Shown: piece by piece, positions 33,794-45,235 of the stretch | Numbering within the stretch: position 1 is the stretch's first letter | How the letters are laid out: the number at the start of each line of letters is the position of its first letter | Origin: Dugong dugon | Taxonomy: Eukaryota > Chordata > Mammalia > Sirenia > Dugongidae | Assembly (NCBI GenBank): GCA_030035585.1 | Contig: CM057480.1 | Coordinates: 2,525,001 to 2,589,000, forward strand | Length of the DNA: 64,000 nucleotides | Reading direction: 5' to 3' | The notes under the pieces: model-generated | Database searches by the model: none | The model's input: the letters and a program-made list of their open reading frames with translations, nothing else | What the model was told of the DNA's origin: nothing | Translations under genes and position numbers: made by a program

Positions 33794-36309
33794 AGCAGAA
33801 GACTTCAAGGCCCTAAGGGACAGCAGAATCAGAGACAGACGGAGTCTGGGCCCCTCCGATCGCGTGGAGGAAAGCTATCTTCATGAAGAATACCTTTCTT
33901 TGATTAATACATAAGCAATAAACGAGCTTCAAGTGGATTAAGAAACTGAGTATCGAGGGTTTGTGCTAGCTAATACAGGTATATACAGGGCTACCTTGTT
34001 CTCAACGGGGGTTAACAAGCATGTTCAAGCAGAGAAATGGTGTGAAGGAAGACATCTCCGGCTACAAGGGAAGGGAAAGAAGCTCGGAGCACCCCCAGGT
34101 TCTTGCTGTCTCCTGTTCCAGGAGAACAGGGAGGAAACAGGGTCCCTCACCTCACTGCTGTCCACCCTGCTGGACCTCTTCCTTACTAAGTTCAGGTTCC
34201 AAAACCCACTCTATGCTTCATTTTGTGCAGCCTCCTTCTTCAAATCCAGCCCCTGAGATACCAGAAAACCCTTCTTCCCTTTGTCTGCTGTTAAAGTTCC
34301 TCTGTGTAGACCCGGAGTAGAAGTTGGGGACCTCACGCTAAAACTTGGTGGTGGAAACATAGCCCTCTATCAGAGTGAAGCCCTTGACACCAGCGCCGTG
34401 GGGCATTGATAGGAGTGTGGAGACAGATTCCTCAGGCTAGCCAGAAAGGAACGGGCCAGAAACATTTCCAGATCCTGCCAAAGCTCAGGCAGCAAGTCCC
34501 ACTGGTTCAAGCTTTTGCCGCTAAGGCCCACAGACAGGCTGATAGCAAGGACCCGGACTTTGTAGATCAGGAGGGTCTGGGCCTCCAAGGCCTACAGCTG
34601 AGGAGGAAGAGGAAGCTCCAAGGAAGATCTGAGAAGTCAGCCCCCAAGAGAAATCCTCCACCTGACTGGGCAGCCAACTCTCCCTCCATCAATGCCCCAA
34701 AGTCTTCCCTCTCATCACCCCCATCTCCTCCCTGCCTCCCCCGCTCCAGCAGCTCACAGAGGCACCGTGAATATGCAGTCAGGGGGCCCTCGCCCCTTTT
34801 CCAGGAGCTGCTATGGGTGGGGTGCAGAGAGAGGACCCCAGATGCCAACGGGATTCATTCCACCCCAGGTTACATAACCCCTTGTCAGCAGCCAAGGTCT
34901 GATCTGAATATGGAAATGGGAGAAGCTCCAGCAAATAAATTCCAGGGGCATTAGGCAAAGAGCCCTTTTAAGTGAACAACAGCTTTCCTTTTCACACACA
35001 ACGATAAGAGGGAGGTGGGGGAAGAAAAAAATGGATCCTTCCCAGATCACAAAACTTATTCTTAGCAGGGTGCAGGCCATCTGCTCTGCCCCAAAACCCT
35101 GGGCCCTGGAGCCACCCTGCCCGGTGCAAACCAGACTCTTCCATGGGGAGGGCGTCCCCTCGGCAGGGCAGGGTGGGGCTGAACAGAGCAGGGAGGAGGG
35201 GTGAGGCCTTCCTCAGTCGGCACTCCCCTGATAACCCATGGGGTTGCATAAAGAGAGATGGTGTCTCCACCAGCAGAGTCCTTCCTGGAACAAAGCTACA
35301 GGGGTCCTCTGCATTTACTTAGGGGTGAGGGTGGGAGGAGGTGGTGGGAATATCATTTGGGGGCTCTGACTCAGTAAGAAACCCTCTGACTCAGGGGCCA
35401 CGCTCTCATTTCCCCTCCTCTCTCGGGCCCACCCACAGAGCTGCAAAGGGGGACATGTGCACCTTGGCAAGGGACCCAAGAGAGCCTTCCAGCCCCGGGT
35501 GAGGCTGTCCAGGCTGGTGTCAAGGAGCAGGGTGGATATCTCCTGCAAGGTGTCCAGACTTACATCTGCACCACCGTTACAAGAGCAAGGGCTGGTGTGG
35601 CTCTGGCTGAATATTTGGACTCAACTGCACCGTCCACAGGAACAACGTGTCTTCAGACTGGGCCCCAAAACCCCGTGGGAGATCATGACTGGGAACTGGT
35701 TAGACAACAAAACCCCCCCCTTCTTCCTGTTGGCTACCTCACACATGCCCTCACCCGCTGGACTCCATCCTGACCCTCCGCCCAGCCCTGGAATATTCTC
35801 CTCTTCCTGGCCTTGACCGCTGCTGGTGACAGAATAAAGCTAGTCAGCGGGACCAGGGGCCAGAAGCAGCCTGTGGGAAGGTGCAAGGCTCCATGGGGAG
35901 TGGGGAACACCCAGCCAAACCGAGGAGGGAAGGGAGGATGGCCATGGCCAGCCCTAGTCAGAAATGGGGTGCCCACCCACCTGCTCCGTGCCTGAATGCT
36001 GGAGAGCACCACCACACCTTTTTCTAAAGGGGCTCCAGAGTACCCCGATCACTGCAGATTAGGTCAGCGGCTGGAGATGGGAACGGGGACTGCAGAAAAA
36101 TGGGCCCCCAGGGCGTGGTGGCTGGGTGAGAGGAGGGCAACGGGAAAAGGGGCCGTGAGCCTGGAACAGAGGTGGAGGAGGTCTGAGGTGCAGAGGAGAG
36201 ACACCTGACAAGACAAAGGCAGACTGAGGGCTCCAGGAGCCACAGGGAGGAGGCACGGAGGGCCACGTCACTTTCCCCACATACCTGCCACGACCCCTCG
36301 CTCAGAACA
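33794..36309. other. Unassigned stretch
   Basis: 2.5 kb with no recognised repeat. It holds the longest frame in the window, 34406-34954 (+, 182 codons), whose translation is Ser/Pro/Arg-rich and unlike any family I know. No upstream promoter, splice sites or partner exons can be argued. Local pyrimidine- and purine-rich tracts occur near 34690-34750 and 35320-35350. Confidence 0.4.
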
Positions 36310-36805
36310 CAAGCCGAGCCCTTTCAATGTTCTCCACGGCCCTACGTGATCAGGCCTGTTGCCTCTCTGATCTCATCTCCTCCTTCTCTCCTGTGGCCCC
36401 ATGCTGCTCCAGCTACCCTGGAGCATCACGAACTTCTGCCTCAGGGCCTTTGCACCGGCTGTTCCTTCTGCCCGGAACCCGGAACGCACTTCCCTAGATC
36501 TCTCCACACAGCTCCCTCCCCTACCTCGTTCTAGTCTCTGCCCCTCCTCAGGAGGCTGACCCCAACCATGTTACTTAAAATTACAACCCACCTTGACAGG
36601 ACCAAACTCTCTCCTCCTACTGACGTTTTTTTTCCGTAACACGTATCAGTTTCTATGCAATCTCCATACTTATTATGCTTATTATTTTTCTCTGCTTCTT
36701 CAGTACGGCAGGGATCTCCACCTCTCTCACTCACTGGAGAATCCCCAGCTCCCAGAACAGTGTGTGGACCTCGCAGGTGCTCTACCACCATTTGCTGAAT
36801 GACTG
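36310..36805 (+). mobile_element. L2 LINE 3' region
   Basis: CATGCTGCTCCAGCTACCCT, CTTTGCACCGGCTGTTCCTT, CTGCCCGGAACCCGGAAC, GTACGGCAGGGATCTCCACC and CATTTGCTGAATGACTGGC: a well-ordered L2 3' half. Confidence 0.82.
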
Positions 36806-36829
36806 GCAGCCCCTTCTCAATGGGGCCCA

Positions 36830-37050
36830 GGGCTCACAGGAACTGTCACAGCCACAACAGCTGCAGTTCACTGAGCGCTCCCTGAGGGCAAAGCAGGCGC
36901 TGGGGGAAGGGTTTGACAAACATCTCATTTTCAACCCACACAACTCTACCAGCAGATGACAGCCCCACCTCCATGTCCAGATGAGAAAACCCAGGCCCCA
37001 GGAGCTTAAGAAACAGACAAGCTGATCAGAAGTGCTGCCGGGATTTGTGT
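36830..37050 (-). mobile_element. MIR SINE, antisense
   Basis: CAGTTCACTGAGCGCTCCCT, AAGCAGGCGCTGGGGGAAG, CTCCATGTCCAGATGAGAAA and ACCCAGGCCCCAGGAGC follow antisense MIR order immediately after the L2. Confidence 0.65.
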
Positions 37051-37477
37051 AAACCATGTTCTGAAGTCACAGCTGTGCAGCGAACCCGCACAAGCCAGTC
37101 ACCTACTCATGCCCGACCTCGGATTCTCCCGCCTCAGAATGCCACCAGGACATGTTCAGAAAGGCTCAGCCTCCTGACACTGCGTGTATGGGGCAGGCTC
37201 CTCAGGTGAGACGAGCACAGGGTGCTGGAGGGGAAACAGGCAGCCGAGACTCCAGCCCCAGCTGGGACTTACAAGCCAGGCTCATCTTCTATGAAGTGAG
37301 AGGGGTGGATCATCCTCCAGCTGGCAGAACTGGGACAGCTGAAGACCTGGGCCCCATGCTCAAGAGAAACCTACTCTAACCTTTCTCTGGCTGTACCTCT
37401 CCCCAAGAGGGGGAGAATCTGGGTAATGGACAGAGCCCACACCCCTCCTCTAGACATGCTCTGGGAACCCAAGTGAA
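37051..37477. other. Unassigned stretch
   Basis: No recognised repeat and no credible coding region. Confidence 0.3.
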
Positions 37478-37592
37478 AAACCAGTTGCCATCTCAAGTTG
37501 ACCCTGACTCTTGGCGGCCCCATGTGTCCCAGCAGAACTGTGCTCCACAGGGTTTTCAATGGCTGATTTTTTTAAAGCAGATTGCCAGGCCC
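37478..37592 (-). mobile_element. AfroSINE long-form 3' half, antisense
   Basis: AAACCAGTTGCCATCTCAAG, TTGACCCTGACTCTTGGCGG, CCACAGGGTTTTCAATGGCT and AGCAGATTGCCAGGCCC. The tRNA head is missing, so it is 5'-truncated. Confidence 0.82.
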
Positions 37593-37739
37593 ACAATTTC
37601 TTGCCCAAATAGCCCTGAGTCTGTTTCCAGGGTCTGTGCTGGGCTCTCCTCCCAGATCTGTCTCCTCAGTTGTGGGCTGCACCACTAGTGAGCATACCCC
37701 TAGGCCCAACGGATGGCCCTTTGTGGAAAGTGGGTGGGT

Positions 37740-38020
37740 GGAGTCTGGATGCACATCCACACACGCACGTCTATCCTGGCTGGGGCGTCCACACACACAC
37801 ACGTCTATCCTGGCTGGGTCGTCCATACACACACACACGTCTATCCTGGCTGGGGCGTTCACACACACACACGTCTATCCTGGCCTGGGGCGTCCACGCA
37901 TACACACGTCTATCTGGCGGGGGTGTCCACACACACGTCTATCCTGATTGGGGTGTCCACACACACACGTCTATCCTGATTGGGCTGTCCACACACACAC
38001 GTCTATCCTGATTGGGGTGT

Positions 38021-38068
<48 letters not shown>

Positions 38069-38712
38069 ACACACACACACATCTATCTGGCTGGGGTGTC
38101 CACACACACATGCACATCTATCTGGTGGGGGCGTCCACACACACATGCACGTCTATCTGGCTGGGGTGTCCACACACACACATCTATCCTGATTGGGGTG
38201 TCCACACACACACACATCTATCTGGCGGGGGCAACCATACACACATGCACGTCTATCCCAACTTGGGTGTCCACACACACGCATGTCTATCCTGACTGGG
38301 GTGTCCACACACACACATATCTATCTGGCGGGGGCATCCATACACACATGCACGTCTATCCCGACTTGGGTGTCCACACACACGCATGTCTATCCTGACT
38401 GGGGCATCCACACACACACGCATGCATGTCTACCCTGGATAGGGCGTCCACACACACACACGTCTGTCCTGAGTGTGGCATCCACACACATGCATGTCTG
38501 TCCTGACTGGGGCGTCCACATACACATGCACGTCTACGTGGCTGAGGCATCCACACACACGCATGTCTATCCTGACTGGGGTGTCCACACACACACACGT
38601 CTACCTTGATTGGGACGTCCACACACACACGCACACACACGTCTATCCTGACCGGTGTGTCCACACACACACACATCTATCCTGGCTAGGGTGTCCACAC
38701 ATGCACGGGAGG
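37740..38712 (+). repeat. CA-rich minisatellite, about 27 units of 31-42 bp
   Basis: The unit reads GTCTATCCTGACTGGGGTGT then CCACACACACAC. Units differ in the G-rich core (CTGGCTGGGGCG, CTGATTGGGGTG, CTGGCGGGGGCA, CCGACTTGGGTG) and in CA length; one has a CA run of over 40 bp (about 38020-38080). A three-unit block repeats with an exact 103-bp shift (38216 to 38319). The unit lacks stops in several frames, which explains the many open frames here; I do not consider them genes. Confidence 0.97.
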
Positions 38713-39111
38713 CCCATTGCAATGTGGGTCAGAGAAGGGATGGAAAGAAAGTGAGGAGACAGGCTGGGGGCCAGATGTCCCCAGGGCACCAATTTCTGCA
38801 TGAAACCTTGAAGAGTCAGGGAAATCTAAACTCGGTCTTGACCTGCTAGGTTGTTATAAAGGTATATTTTGTCAAGGGCAGAACAGAGTTTACTTAACAG
38901 TTATCTTGGCTTGTTACTTTTATAAATATTTCTATATATTTGCTAAGTGGGCCTCCATTTGTGCTCTTGTACTGGGCCCCGCAAATGGCAGAGTGAGACT
39001 GGACAGAACCTCAAGTTTCCAAGTGGTTATAAAGTGCCACACAGAGAAATGAGAGCTGATGGGGCTAGGGTAGGGGTTGTCTTATGTATATTCCTCTGCC
39101 TTGTTCACTGA
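38713..39111. other. Unassigned stretch
   Basis: Sequence to the right of the minisatellite; no repeat or gene recognised. Confidence 0.3.
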
Positions 39112-39288
39112 TGGGGCCATGGTGGGGTAGTGGTTAAGTGTTTGGCTGCTAACCAGAGGTCAGCAGTTCGAATCCACCAGCCAATCCCCTTGGAAACCCT
39201 ATGGGGGCAGTTCTACTCTGTCTTATAGGGTCACTATGAGCCAGAATCAACTCGACAGCAAAGAGTTTGGGTTTCTTTTGGTTTGGTT
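39112..39288 (+). mobile_element. AfroSINE, near full length
   Basis: GGGGCCATGGTGGGGTAGTG, AACCAGAGGTCAGCAGTTCG, AATCCACCAGCCAATCCCCT, TTATAGGGTCACTATGAGCC and the tail CTCGACAGCAAAGAGTTTGG. Box B (AGTTCGAATCC) is intact. Among the least diverged SINEs here. Confidence 0.94.
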
Positions 39289-39467
39289 CACTGATAGCAG
39301 GACAATACCCCAAAGGCAGAAGCTGTGACCTACGAGGGATAATTCCAGCTCCAACCTTGCCAGAGCATCCACACAAATACCCAAGATGGCCCTGGACCCG
39401 GGCAGAGGGAAGAATGTATTCAACATAAAGGAAGGGAAAGTTGCTCTGGTCCTGATGTGACAAACTT

Positions 39468-39632
39468 GCCACAGGCCTGCTCTGCTTTGACTGGCTGGGT
39501 AATCTCGGGTAAGGTACAGGGGCTTCTGTTCTCTCCTAAGATGGGAAGTACAACTCTTACCTCACAGAGCTACTTGGAACATTAAAGACCGTCTGGGTCA
39601 TCACAGGTTCTCAACAAATGATGGCTAATTAC
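39468..39632 (+). mobile_element. MIR SINE
   Basis: CTGGCTGGGTAATCTCGGGT, TCTGTTCTCTCCTAAGATGG, CTTACCTCACAGAGCTACTT and CATCACAGGTTCTCAAC follow the sense MIR core; cut on the right by an AfroSINE. Confidence 0.7.
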
Positions 39633-39845
39633 TATGAGTCTCTCAGTGGTGCAAATGGTTAACATGCTCGGCTATGAACCGAAAGGTTGGAGGTTCTAGT
39701 CCACACAGAGGCACCTCAAAAGAAGGGTCTGGTGATCTACACCAAAAAAAATCAGCCACTGAAAACCCTGTGGCACACAGTTCTACCCTGACACACACAG
39801 GCTGCCGTGAGTCAGGATCAACTCATGGCAACTGGTTTACTGGTT
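39633..39845 (+). mobile_element. AfroSINE long form
   Basis: AGTCTCTCAGTGGTGCAAAT, CCGAAAGGTTGGAGGTTCTA, long-form CACAGAGGCACCTCAAAAGA and tail CGTGAGTCAGGATCAACTCA. Inserted at the end of a MIR. Confidence 0.9.
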
Positions 39846-40854
39846 ATTCTTACTATGCATTCTCTCTGCAACCCTAGTATATAAACACAATGCCAGGTAC
39901 CTTGTGGGAATTAGTAAATGTTTAGTTCGGTGTATGGGTTCTTGGTCTGGTTCTTTAAAAGATATTACAAATGCTCAGCACTCAGAAATCTCTACATCCT
40001 ACAACCATTTATCCAACATTGCCCTTGGAACAACCCTCAAATACCAGGGCATAAAACTCTTTCTGTCTTTCAGGAAGAACAACAATAATAAAAAAGCTTG
40101 GAATCCATCCCTGCAATCAGGACTTGGATTTAAATGTACTCTCCAAACGCATGTGCTGGAAGGTCACATGCAAACATTTACAAGCTCCGTTCCCAAGAAC
40201 TTGCAGTTCAGATTTCTTGGCCCAGTGGTTTCAAATACCCACCGTGACCTAACATTTGCCCTGGGACATAGAAACTATTTTTGATATCAGAACTACCGGT
40301 TCAATGAACTGGGGTTCAAATCTTAGTCAACGCTATGTTCATGCCGAATGAGAAAACAGATACCGCGCCATCTTTCCGGAGGCACAGTGTGATATGCGCT
40401 AAACCAGGGAGGCCAATGGATCATCTTCAGCCCAAGGTATCGTCGCGGAAGACGGCAAGGTGCCAACACTAACAACACGTGGGTATCACAGCGCCTCATC
40501 CCTCCAAGCCCTCGGGCCATGTGTCATTCACTCAACACTATTAGAGATCCTGCAAAAGGCAGAAGAAACGGTGTGGGTTAAGGATGGAAAGGAAGTGTCT
40601 GCGGGTTAACAAAAAAATGGAACAGTCAACACCCTGGGAACTCAACTTTGCCAGCAAGACAGTTCTTTCCTCAGTGGGTCACAGAAGCAATAACCAGAGG
40701 AGCAGTAAGTTAAAAGGCAGCCCACACTGCCTAGCAAGTGTAATTAAAATTAAATAATGTGATGACTCCTCCAAATACATTGATTATTAAAGTTTAAAAT
40801 TTTCTGCCCAAAAATCTCAGAGCACAGTTACAATGCACTTTATACCAAAGACTG
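39846..40854. other. Unassigned stretch
   Basis: No recognised repeat; a 126-codon frame (39904-40284, +) has no recognisable similarity and no supporting signals. Confidence 0.35.
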
Positions 40855-41487
40855 CAAAGTCATTTGGTATCAGAATCATCATAAATTTCCCAGGCAAGGG
40901 GTTTCTGCAGAACCCCTCGGAAACTTTTGGCTGTTGTGAATAGTGCTGCAGTCAACTTTGGTGTACAAGTCTCTCCTTGAGTACCTGCTTTCAAGTCTTT
41001 TGGGTAGATACCGAGGAACAGAATTGCCGGGTCATATGGTAGTTCTGGTCTTGGTTTTTTGAGGAAGTGCCACACTATTTTCCACAAAGGCTGTACCATT
41101 TTGCATTCCCACCATCCATACATAAGGGTTCCAATTTCTCCAAATCCTTGCCAAGGTCTGTTATTTTCTGTTTTTGTTTTTTTTTTTTCAAATCTTAGCC
41201 ATCCTCGTGGGAGTGAAACGGCATCTCACTACTGTTTTGACTTGCAGCTCTCTGATGGCTAAAGGCGCTGAGCATCTTTTCATGTGTCTGGCGGCCATCT
41301 GAATGTTCTCTTTGGAGAAATGTCTATTCAAGTCCTTTGCCCATTTTACGACTGGGCTGTCTTTCTGTTGTTAAGGCGTCGAAGTTTTACATATATTTGG
41401 ATTATTAGATTCTTATTGGATAGATGGCTTCTGAAGACAGGCTCCCAGTTGGTAGCTTGTCTTTTCACTTTTTGGGTAAAGTCTTTT
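40855..41487 (-). mobile_element. L1 LINE antisense, part 1 (3' side)
   Basis: Antisense L1 ORF2 C-terminus: GTGAATAGTGCTGCAGTCAA, CAGAATTGCCGGGTCATATG, TTTTTGAGGAAGTGCCACAC, AACGGCATCTCACTACTG, GTCTGGCGGCCATCTGAATG, CAGGCTCCCAGTTGGTAGCT. The same element resumes at 43191 after a 1.7-kb insertion with a 13-bp duplication. Confidence 0.92.
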
Positions 41488-43190
41488 TTTTTTTTTTGGC
41501 TTTAACAAAGAGAAGTTTATTTCCACACAGTCAAAGTAGGCTAAAGTCCAAATTCAGGGCATCAGCTCCAGGGGAAGTCTTTCTCTCTCTGTCGGCCTTC
41601 TCATCAGTGTTCCCCCGGACTAGGAGCTTCTCTGCACAGGGACCCCGGTCCAAAGGATGCGCTCTGCTCCCGGCACTGCTTTCTTGATGGTATGAGATCC
41701 CCCTGTCTCACTGCTCACTTCTGTCTTTTATATCTCAAGAGACTGCCTCAGGACACAATCCAGTCTTGTAGATCAGGTCCTGCCTTACTAACACAACTGC
41801 CACCCATCCTCCCACATTAACATCACAGAGACAGGTTTACAACATACAGGAAAATCACACAGTACCAGGAATCATGGCCTAGCCAAATTGATACACACAT
41901 TTTTGGGGGGACATAATGCAAACCATGACATTCCACCCTTTGGCCCCCAAAAAATCACATCCATGCAACATGGAAAACATTCACCCCACCATATCATAGC
42001 AAAAGTCTTAACTCCAAGTCCAAAATCCAAAAATTCCTTTTCATCTGTGAAATCTAGAATACAAGTTATCTGCTTCCAAAGGTACAATGGCAGAACAGGC
42101 ACAAGCTAGACATTTCCATTACAAACGGGAGAAACTAGAGGAAAAGAAGTGATAACAGGCACCAAGCAAGTCAGCAGAACCCATTACATTAGCCCTCAAG
42201 GCTTTGAAAATAATCCTCTGATCTCTGAGACAATTTACACAATGGCCCTGCCCTCCAGACTCTAGGTATTGGCCACAGTCTCTGGATTTTGAGTGGAGGC
42301 CCCTCGGCCCTGGGCTTCAGCTCCACCTTCCAGGCCCACTGGGACAGCAACTCTGCTCCCTTGGCTTTAGGCGCACCATTCTCCTAGTCCATTGGAGTGA
42401 CAGCTCCACCCTTAGAAACACCAGAGGCCACGGCTCCACCCTTTGAAACCCAAGTCATAGCCATACCTTTTGAGACTGAAGCAGCTCGGCTTCTTGTGTC
42501 CCTTGTCTCTTCAGCTTCTGCTTCCTATGGCCTCATGCCGGCATCTGCCATGCTGGGGCAAGTGTTCCAAAGCTCAGTAGCTCCACCGGTGTAAGTGCCC
42601 AGAGGCACCCCACTCTGCCAGGAAGCCTTCTGCGCACAGGCACTCAGCTCCCTCACTCCGTGGGTCTGCAAGCCTAGATCCACCGACAAGTGCCCAGAGG
42701 CACCCCACTCCGCCAGGAAGCCTTCTGCACACAGACACTCAGCTCTCTTGCTTCGTGGGCCGGCCCCAGCGACGTCTTTCACCAGTCTCCTGGTTCTGCT
42801 GCTGTTGGTTCTCTGCTGCTGTAGGTTCTCTGCTGCTGCTGGTCCTCTGTCACTGACGCACGTCCATCCATTCACAGTTTTAAAACTGCTTCCACATTTT
42901 AGGTATCTGTTAGAGCAGCACCCCATTCTCTCGGTACCAAATTCTGTCTTAGTCATGTAGTGCTGCTATAACAGAAATACCACAAGTGGATGGTTTTCAC
43001 GAAGAGAAGTTTATTTCCTCACAAAGTAGGCTAAAGTCCAAATTCAGGGCGTCAGCTCCAGGGGAACTCTTTCTCTGTCGGCCTTCTCATCAGTGTTCCC
43101 CTGGACCAGGAGCTTCTCGGCGCAGGGACCCCTGTCCAAAGGACGCGCTCTGCTCCCGGCACTGCTTTCTTGATGGTATGAGGTCCCCCA
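41488..43190 (-). mobile_element. L1-mobilised retrocopy of a MaLR LTR-retrotransposon transcript
   Basis: On the minus strand the layout is partial LTR lacking U3 (43190-42945, R-U5), internal region (42944-41931), LTR lacking U5 (41930-41498, U3-R), then poly(A) (41497-41488). A TATA box (GATATAAAAG, near 41733-41725) lies about 28 bp upstream of the position in U3-R (41704) that corresponds to the element's 5' end. AATAAA (41521-41516) is 18 bp before the A-run. The duplication GGTAAAGTCTTTT flanks it (41475-41487, 43191-43203). The internal region begins like THE1/MLT internal sequence (TTTGGTACCGAGAGAATGG, then GGGGTGCTGCTCTAACAG). No intact protein is encoded; the 143-codon antisense frame is unrecognised. 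Confidence 0.9.
42592..42775 (-). repeat. Tandem duplication in the MaLR internal region
   Basis: AAGTGCCCAGAGGCACCCCA with CCAGGAAGCCTTCTGC occurs at about 42593 and again at about 42689, two imperfect copies of about 96 bp. A related CTG-rich tandem (GGTTCTCTGCTGCTG) follows at about 42790-42850. Confidence 0.85.
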
Positions 43191-44735
43191 GGTAAAGTCT
43201 TTTGATGATCAAAAATTGTTAATTTTTATGAGGTCTCATTTACTTGTCTTTTGCTGTTTGTGCTTTTGTTATTAGATAATCGATTGTTGAAAGCAAGGCC
43301 TGACAGCATGGCTCCTGCATTTTCTTCTAAGAATTTTATGGTTTTAGTTTACACATTTAAGTCCTTAATCCATTTTGAATTTGCTTTTGTGTATAGTGTG
43401 AGGCATAGGCCCTGTTTCATTTCTTTGCATGTGGAAATCCAATTTTCCCAACGCTATTTATTTAAAAGACTCTTCTTTCCCCATCGAATGGACTTAGCAG
43501 CCTTGTCAAAAATCAGCTGACCTCATAGATGTGTAGGTTTATTTCTGGACTCTCAATTCTATTCCATTGTCTATATGTCTGTTGTTATACCAGTACCAGG
43601 CTGTTTTGATTACTATAGCTATATAATACATTTTAAAATCAGGAAGTGTGAGTCTTCCTACTTTGTTCTCTTTTTCTTTCAACATTGTTTTAGCTATTCG
43701 GGGCCTCTTGCGATTCCATATAAAGTTGAGGACTGGCTTTTCTATTTCTGTAAAGAAGGCTGTTGGTATTTTGATCAGGATTGCATTAAATCTATAGATC
43801 GTTTTGGGTAGTACATCTTGACAGTATTAAGGCTTCCAATCCATGAACATGGAACATCTTTCCATTGATTTAAGTCTTCTTTAATTTCTTTCAGCAGTGT
43901 TTTATAGTTTTCATTGTATCTGTCCTTCCTTGGTTAGATTTATTCCTAGGTATTTTACTCTCTTAGATGCTATATTGTAAATGCAACTGTTCCTTTAATT
44001 TCCCTTTCAGATTTCTCACTGATGGTGTATAGAAACCCAACTGATTTTTGTTTGTTGACCTTGTACTCTGCAACTTGACTTTTTGGGATTTTCTATATAT
44101 AGGATCATATCATCTGTGAATAGACATAATTTTTCTTCTTCTTTTCCAATCTTGATACCTTTTATTTATTTTTATTATCTTATTGCTCTAGTTAGGGCTT
44201 CTAATACAATACTGAATAAAAGCGGTGAGAGTGGGCACCCTTGGCTTTTTCCTGATTTCAAGGGGAAAGCTCTGTCTTTCGCCATGAAGTATAACATTGG
44301 CTGTTGGCTTTTTATATATGCCTTGAATCATACTGAGGAATTCCCCTTCTATTCCAATCTTCTTCAGGGTTTTCTTCAAGAAAGGGTGTTAGATTTTATA
44401 AAATGCTTTTCTGCATCCATAAAGATGATCATGTAGTTCTTTTCCTTTGTTCTATTGACGTGGCGTATTATGATTGATTTTCTAATGTTGAACCATCCCT
44501 GCATTGCTGGAATAAAGCCCATTTAGTCATGGGGTATGACTCTTTTAATATGCTGTTGGATTCTGTTGACTAGTATTTTGTTGAGGATTTTTACATCTAT
44601 ACTATATGGTCCCTATGAGTCGGAATTGATTCAACAGCAATGGGCTTGGGCTCTTGGCCATTCATAAGAGATATTGGCCTGTAGTTTTGTTTTTTTTTCT
44701 TGTGGTGTCTTTGTCAGGTTTTGGTATCAGGGTTG
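43191..44735 (-). mobile_element. L1 LINE antisense, part 2 (ORF2 RT region)
   Basis: Continues the L1 at 40855-41487 toward its 5' side. The minus strand encodes ORF2 pieces such as [20 protein letters not shown] (within 44379-44188) and, near 44115, [13 protein letters not shown], the FADD-box region with Ala changed to Thr but both Asp kept. Stops and shifts make it inactive. An AfroSINE tail fragment sits at about 44606-44657. Confidence 0.92.
44606..44657 (+). mobile_element. AfroSINE/RTE tail fragment
   Basis: GGTCCCTATGAGTCGGAATT then GATTCAACAGCAATGGGCTT matches only the 3' tail of AfroSINE; it breaks the L1 sequence here, so it is a short 5'-truncated insertion. Confidence 0.75.
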
Positions 44736-45096
44736 AAATAGACTTTCTGGCAAGCTCGCTGGCTTTCGCTCTACTCTGGATTCTGCATTTGGCTCATCAT
44801 CGCCTGAACTCTGGTTCTTGGGAATTGAGTCAGCAGCCTGTCATCTTACCTGTTGATTTTGGATTCATCATTCCCTGCAACTACATGAGTCAGGAGAAGC
44901 CTCCAGTCTGACGCCTGAACCGGGGACTTGGAACTTTCCAGCCTCTACAACTGTGTGAGCCATTTTCTTGATGTAAATCTCTCTCTCTCTCTCTCTTTAC
45001 ACACACACACACACACACACACATATACGTACATATATATATATATATATATGTGCTTCAGTGGTTTTGCTTCTCTAGAGAACCCAGCCTAAGATA
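44736..45096 (+). mobile_element. LTR-like end with compound microsatellite
   Basis: CCGGGGACTTGGAACTTTCC, CAACTGTGTGAGCCATTTTC, and after the microsatellite TTCTCTAGAGAACCCAGCCT then AAGATA, the usual end of an old MLT/MER-type LTR. Left boundary uncertain. Confidence 0.45.
44978..45056 (+). repeat. Compound (CT)n(CA)n(TA)n microsatellite
   Basis: Consecutive runs of CT (about 11 units), AC (about 11 units) and AT (about 9 units) inside an LTR-like repeat. Confidence 0.97.
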
Positions 45097-45235
45097 CCAG
45101 CCAACCTGCAAACCTGCGGCTTGAAGCAGAACTGTCCAGCCACCTCACAGACCTGTGAGAATGATAATAAACGCTTGCTGTGTGTGCCACTGAGTTTTAG
45201 GGTGGTTTGTTATGCAGCATAGCTGACTGATATAT
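45097..45235 (+). mobile_element. LTR-like end fragment
   Basis: ATAATAAACGCTTGCTGTGT, CCACTGAGTTTTAGGGTGG and GTTATGCAGCATAGCTGACT resemble the 3' end of an MLT-type LTR, directly after another LTR end. Confidence 0.4.

Noticed and set aside
34406-34954. Longest open frame in the window (182 codons, +)
   Set aside because: Composition is Ser/Pro/Arg-rich, no domain or homology is recognised, no start context or splice structure stands out, and a frame of this length is expected occasionally in 64 kb of GC-moderate mammalian DNA.
35457-35816. VDISCKVS text resembling an Ig heavy-chain V framework 1
   Set aside because: Only eight residues match; no following WxxQ or YYC region in any frame and no RSS. 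Most likely chance.
37572-38754. Series of His/Thr-rich open frames (HTHVYP repeats) that look like a repetitive protein
   Set aside because: They arise from the minisatellite unit lacking stops; the frame changes as unit length varies.
42525-42956. 143-codon minus-strand frame in the MaLR internal region
   Set aside because: MaLR elements are non-coding; the frame includes the tandem duplication and has no recognisable retroviral domain.
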